Source of the DNA: WYZ-LMO6 sp964509845
GTDB taxonomy: Archaea > Hadarchaeota > Hadarchaeia > Hadarchaeales > WYZ-LMO6
Direction of reading: 5' to 3'
Length of the DNA stretch: 9,758 bases
Assembly: GCA_964509845.1 (NCBI GenBank)
Contig: CAZDZG010000037.1
Location: 1-9,758 of the forward strand
The position numbers and the translations under genes are program-made. The notes under the pieces are model-generated. The model was not told the origin of the DNA. It worked only from the letters and a program-made list of their open reading frames with translations, and ran no database searches. Position 1 is the first letter of the stretch; the number at the start of each line of letters is the position of its first letter. Below are positions 6,818-9,758 of the stretch, piece after piece.

Positions 6818-6889
6818 CTTCGCCGCTTCGGAGGGTGAGGTTTTTAATCCTACCGAGAAAACCTTAACCCCAGCCTGCCAGGAGGGAAG
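6818..6889. promoter_or_regulatory. divergent promoter between tes and the DGGGP synthase operon
   Basis: These 72 bases separate two head-to-head starts. The main AT-rich core is TTTTTAATCC at 6841-6850, a second being GAAAACCTTAA at 6857-6867. Read leftward, GGATTAAAAA is centred about 28 bases from the tes ATG, predicting an almost leaderless tes message. Read rightward, the same core predicts a start near 6871 and a leader of about 19 bases containing the Shine-Dalgarno GGAGGG (6881-6886). The second AT stretch would instead give a leaderless rightward message. A shared core could couple early and late lipid genes to one control point. No operator palindrome is seen. Confidence 0.5.
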
Positions 6890-7762
6890 ATGGCCCCGGA
6901 GAGGTTCCTGGCCTTCCTCTCCCTCCTCAGGCCCCCCAACTGCCTCATGATGGGGATGGCCGTGCTGGTGGGGGAGCTCCTTTCGGCGGGGAGGCTGGAG
7001 TTCCTCCCCAGCCTGCTGGGCTTCCTCACGGCCTTCCTCCTGACCGGGGCCTCCATGGTGCTCAACGATTACTTCGACCGCTTCGTGGACGAGGTGAACC
7101 GTCCGGAAAGACCCCTCCCCAGCGGTCTGGTCTCGCCGGGAGAGGCCCTCCTCCTGGCCTCCCTCCTCTCCCTGACCGGCCTCCTCTCGGCTTGGGGGAG
7201 CTGGTGGGAGCGGGGCACCCCCTATCCCCTGCTGGTGGCCTCCCTCTCCCTCCTCCTGGCCTCCTACTACAACGCCAGGGGGAAGAGGACGGGCCTTCCG
7301 GGAAACCTGATGGTGAGCACCTGCGTGGCCGTTCCCTTCCTGTACGGCCCTCTGGTGCTGGGGGAGGGTCCCTCCCCCGCCCTCTCCCTCTTCCTGCTCA
7401 TGGCCTTCCTCTCCAACACCGGGAGGGAGATCCTGAAGGGGATGGCGGATGTGGAGGGGGACAGGAGGAGGGGAATAAGAACGCTGGCCGTTTCCCGCGG
7501 TCCCTCCGGCGCCGCCCCCTTCGTCCTCCTCTTCTACGCCTCGGCGGTGGGCCTGAGCCCCCTTCCCCTCTTGCTGGGAGAGGTTTCCCTCTGGTACCTC
7601 CCCCCCGTGCTGGTGGCGGATGCGGGCTTCCTCCTCACGGCCCTCCTTTCCGTCAGGGATCCCTCCCCGGCGAGCTCCCTCAGGCTGAAAGGCCTCTCCC
7701 TCCTCTGGATGCTCTTCGGCCTGCTGGCCTTCCTGCTGGGAAAGCTGGGGGGTGGGGGATGA
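6890..7762 (+). CDS. digeranylgeranylglyceryl phosphate (DGGGP) synthase, UbiA family
   Basis: This integral membrane prenyltransferase adds the second geranylgeranyl chain to C2 of GGGP. The 290-residue protein has about eight hydrophobic segments. The first Asp-rich motif is NDYFDRFVDEVNRPERPLPSG (D60, D63, D67) from residue 59. The second region, NTGREILKGMADVEGDRRRG from 176, holds D187 and D191 for Mg-diphosphate binding. The REILKGMADVEGD version is typical of archaeal DGGGP synthases, unlike quinone- or heme-pathway UbiA proteins. YYNARGKRTGLPGN (126-139) is also usual in the family. ATG at 6890 is preceded by GGAGGG four bases away. The stop overlaps the next gene in ATGA, so translation is coupled to the dephospho-CoA kinase gene. 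It completes the diether steps begun by the genes transcribed in the other direction. Confidence 0.93.
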   Translation: MAPERFLAFLSLLRPPNCLMMGMAVLVGELLSAGRLEFLPSLLGFLTAFLLTGASMVLNDYFDRFVDEVNRPERPLPSGLVSPGEALLLASLLSLTGLLSAWGSWWERGTPYPLLVASLSLLLASYYNARGKRTGLPGNLMVSTCVAVPFLYGPLVLGEGPSPALSLFLLMAFLSNTGREILKGMADVEGDRRRGIRTLAVSRGPSGAAPFVLLFYASAVGLSPLPLLLGEVSLWYLPPVLVADAGFLLTALLSVRDPSPASSLRLKGLSLLWMLFGLLAFLLGKLGGGG

Positions 7763-8262
7763 GGCTTCCCGAGCATCTCAGGGAGAGGCTGCGGAGGCCC
7801 TGGGGAAGGGTCTTCCCCAGCATGCGGGAGGCCCTGGAGCACGTGAGGTCCCTGCGACCGGTTAGGATCGTGGCGGTGGGGGACAGGGTGACCGCCACCC
7901 TGCTGGAGGAGGGGGTGAGGCCGGACGTGTGCGTGGTGGACTTCAGGACCCTCCGCTCCCCCCTTCCGGGGGAGGAGCGGAGGAGGGTGGAGGAGCTCGA
8001 TCTGCCGGAGAGGAGGGTGTCCAACCCGGCGGGGACCATCTCCAGGGAGCTCTGGGAGTCCTTCGACCTCCCTCCTCCCCTGAAGATCGTGGTGGAGGGC
8101 GAGGAGGATCTGGCCACCCTGGTGGCGGCGGTGAAATCGCCCCCTGGGACGGTGGTGCTTTACGGACAGCCGGGGGAGGGGGTGGTGGTGATGGAGGTGG
8201 AGAAGGTCAGGGGGGAGGTGGAGGCCCTCCTGAGGGAGTTCGAGGGGGGCTTTCCCCGATAG
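7759..8262 (+). CDS. GTP-dependent dephospho-CoA kinase (DUF359)
   Basis: This enzyme catalyses the last step of coenzyme A synthesis in archaea, phosphorylating dephospho-CoA with GTP. It is unrelated to bacterial CoaE. At 167 residues it is close to the usual length. Conserved DUF359 blocks are all present: VGDRVTATLLEEGVRPDVCVVD (40-61), NPAGTI (89-94), VVEGEEDLATL (111-121) and VLYGQPGEGVVVMEV (133-147). At 63 the sequence is Arg (DFRTLR), where relatives usually have Lys (DGKTKR). The ATG lies in the ATGA overlap with the DGGGP synthase stop, after a G-rich GGTGGGGG ribosome binding site, which excludes the longer upstream open frame. CoA feeds the mevalonate route to the isoprenoids used by the lipid enzymes, and GTP links it to the IMP dehydrogenase gene downstream; both links are inference. 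Confidence 0.92.
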   Translation: MRLPEHLRERLRRPWGRVFPSMREALEHVRSLRPVRIVAVGDRVTATLLEEGVRPDVCVVDFRTLRSPLPGEERRRVEELDLPERRVSNPAGTISRELWESFDLPPPLKIVVEGEEDLATLVAAVKSPPGTVVLYGQPGEGVVVMEVEKVRGEVEALLREFEGGFPR

Positions 8263-8300
8263 GATTAAACTTCCTCCCTTCCTGAGAGGAAGGTGGAAAG
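8263..8300 (+). promoter_or_regulatory. guaB: leader of the IMP dehydrogenase gene: TATA-like element and hairpin over the ribosome binding site
   Basis: This is the 38-base gap between the kinase stop and the guaB GTG. GGATTAAAC at 8262-8270 resembles a weak TATA element. CCTTCCT (8277-8283) and AGGAAGG (8287-8293) form a perfect 7-bp inverted repeat with a GAG loop. The right arm and the following TGG contain the Shine-Dalgarno GGAAGGTGG, so the stem would hide it. If transcription starts from the TATA-like element (near 8292), the left arm is absent and the site is free. In read-through mRNA from the operon it would be masked. No T-tract, so it is not an obvious terminator. Confidence 0.4.
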
Positions 8301-9758
8301 GTGCCGGAGGGAGGCTTCAGGAAAAAGGTGGCCGGGGCGGAGCTCGCCTTCACCTTCCACGACGTCATCCTCCTTCCCGGCCTGGCGGTGGAGCCCTCCG
8401 AGATAGACATCAGGACCAGGTTCACCAAGAACTACTCCCTCAACATCCCGCTGGCCTCCTCCCCCATGGACACCGTCACGGAGACGGAGATGGCCATAGC
8501 CATGGCCAGGGAGGGGGGAGTGGGAGTGCTTCACCGCAACTGCAGCGTGGAGGAGCAGGTGGAGATGGCCAAGAAGGTGAAGAGGGCGGAGTCCCTGGTC
8601 ATCAGGGACGTGATCACGGTGGAGCCCGACCAGCAGGTGGGGGAGGCCATGAGGCTCATGGAGATCCACCACATCTCCGGCCTCCCGGTGGTGAAGGGGG
8701 GCAAGCTGGTGGGGATCCTGACGGGAAGGGACGTGAGGTTCGCCAATCCGGAGGCCAGGGTGGAGAGCGTGATGACCAAGGAGGTGATCACGGCCCCGGA
8801 GGGGATAACGCTGGAGGAAGCGAAGGAGCTCCTGCACAGGCACAGGATCGAGAAGCTTCCCATCGTGGACGAGCACGGGAACCTGAAGGGCCTCATCACC
8901 TTCAAGGACATCATGCTCAGGGGGAGGTATCCGGAGGCCAGCAGGGATGAGGAGGGGCAGCTCCTCTGCGCGGCGGCCGTTTCCCCCTTCGACCTGGAGA
9001 GGGCGAAGAAGCTGGACAGGTACGTGGACATCCTGGTCACCGACGTGGCCCACTTCCACAACTCCGCCGTGCTGGAGGCCACCAAGCGAATGATGGAGGA
9101 GGTGGAGGCGGATGTGGTGGTGGGAAACGTGGGAACCTATCAGGCGGCGGAGGACGTGATCACCAGGCTGGAGAAGGTGGCGGGCTTCAGGGTAGGGGTG
9201 GGCTCCGGTTCCATCTGCATCACCACCGAGGTCACCAAGGCGGGGGCACCCACCCTCTACGCCACGGCGAGCGTGGCCGATGCCCTGAGGGACTACGGGC
9301 TGGACATACCGGTGACGGCGGACGGGGGGGTTAGGGGGCCCGGGGACATAGCGCTGGCCCTGGCGGCAGGGGCCTCGGTGGTCATGGCGGGAAACCTCTT
9401 CGCCAGGTGCAAGGAGGCCCCCGGGACACTGGTCAGCATAGGGGGAAGGTACTACAAGCAGTACAGGGGGATGGGGAGTCCTTCGGCCATGGCCAAGAGG
9501 TATTCGCTAGACCGGTATTCCGTGCCCTCCAAGGGAATAGTGGAGGGGGTGGAGGGCTGGGTTCCCTACAAGGGGGAGGTGAGCACGGCCGTGAGGGAGC
9601 TGGTGCAGGGGCTCAAGGCCTCCATGGGGTACGCGGGGGCCAGGAACATCAGGGAGCTGTGGGAGAAGGCCAGGTTCGCCCTCCTCTCCCCGCTGGGGGC
9701 CGCGGAAACCAAGCCCCATGACATCCTCCTTCCCTCCGAGGTGGAGAGGGGAGGCTAG
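8301..9758 (+). CDS. guaB: IMP dehydrogenase with tandem CBS domains (divergent catalytic loop)
   Basis: This enzyme oxidises IMP to XMP with NAD+, the committed step of GMP synthesis. The gene is complete at 485 residues and its TAG is the last codon of the window. A TIM barrel is interrupted by two CBS domains (about 98-152 and 157-210). Key residues seen are D248 (DVAHFHN), catalytic C306 in GSGSICITTEV, ADGGVRGPGD (340-349), YRGMGS (388-393), the flap dyad R405-Y406, and VEGWVPYKG (416-424). Several positions differ from the common sequences: GPGSICTTR becomes GSGSICITT, AHGH becomes AHFH, and EGRVPYKG becomes EGWVPYKG. The flap with its Arg-Tyr pair argues for dehydrogenase over GMP reductase. 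GTG at 8301 is used with GGAAGGTGG upstream. It follows the kinase gene by 38 bases and may share its transcript. Probably a soluble tetramer. Confidence 0.88.
   Translation: MPEGGFRKKVAGAELAFTFHDVILLPGLAVEPSEIDIRTRFTKNYSLNIPLASSPMDTVTETEMAIAMAREGGVGVLHRNCSVEEQVEMAKKVKRAESLVIRDVITVEPDQQVGEAMRLMEIHHISGLPVVKGGKLVGILTGRDVRFANPEARVESVMTKEVITAPEGITLEEAKELLHRHRIEKLPIVDEHGNLKGLITFKDIMLRGRYPEASRDEEGQLLCAAAVSPFDLERAKKLDRYVDILVTDVAHFHNSAVLEATKRMMEEVEADVVVGNVGTYQAAEDVITRLEKVAGFRVGVGSGSICITTEVTKAGAPTLYATASVADALRDYGLDIPVTADGGVRGPGDIALALAAGASVVMAGNLFARCKEAPGTLVSIGGRYYKQYRGMGSPSAMAKRYSLDRYSVPSKGIVEGVEGWVPYKGEVSTAVRELVQGLKASMGYAGARNIRELWEKARFALLSPLGAAETKPHDILLPSEVERGG

Noticed and set aside
4982..6838. A 618-codon open frame on the plus strand across tes
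   Set aside because: It is antisense to a gene with clear family motifs. Its Pro/His/Leu-rich, low-complexity composition is typical of GC-rich shadow frames, and no domain is recognisable.
7192..8262. A longer, 356-codon version of the dephospho-CoA kinase gene
   Set aside because: The first 189 codons overlap the DGGGP synthase gene in another frame and are low-complexity. The family N-terminus begins at the ATG at 7759, in an ATGA overlap.
1..9758. CRISPR arrays, tRNA or rRNA genes
   Set aside because: I saw no spaced direct repeats, no tRNA-like cloverleaf and no rRNA sequence.

Overview
This is archaeal DNA. Five genes encode nearly the whole archaeal ether-lipid core pathway, and two more are an archaea-type dephospho-CoA kinase and an IMP dehydrogenase. 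From about 1690 to the end the sequence is very GC-rich (about 75% in one hand-counted line). Arg is mostly AGG, GTG and TTG starts occur, and genes overlap by a few bases. A high-GC, possibly thermophilic archaeon fits (for example a Hadarchaeota-like or Methanopyrus-like lineage), but I cannot fix the lineage from the sequence alone.

Left region (1-1690): base composition is clearly different (about 42% GC in one hand-counted line). It holds a leftward gene for a DUF438 / hemerythrin / PAS putative sensor. A frameshifted and truncated arsenate-reductase-like (low-molecular-weight phosphatase) gene starts inside the stop of the sensor gene. A possible fragment of an unrelated rightward gene occupies the first 122 bases. 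This looks like acquired or rearranged DNA, or a different genomic neighbourhood.

Centre (1701-6817, minus strand): a tight operon in transcription order: tetraether synthase (tes, radical SAM), geranylgeranyl reductase, GGGP synthase and glycerol-1-phosphate dehydrogenase (egsA). Spacings are 26 bp, then an 8-bp overlap, then a 4-bp overlap. The tes gene is interrupted by an in-frame 177-residue mini-intein exactly at the third cysteine of the radical-SAM CX3CX2C cluster motif.

Right (6890-9758, plus strand): a divergent operon of DGGGP synthase (UbiA family), GTP-dependent dephospho-CoA kinase (DUF359) and IMP dehydrogenase. A 72-bp divergent promoter separates the two operons.

Together: EgsA makes sn-glycerol-1-phosphate. 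GGGP synthase and DGGGP synthase attach the first and second geranylgeranyl chains. The reductase saturates them, and Tes joins two diether lipids tail to tail into membrane-spanning tetraethers. The main novelty is that Tes cannot form its catalytic iron-sulfur site until the intein splices out. The upstream cysteine at position -3 makes the intein a candidate redox-gated switch on membrane lipid type.
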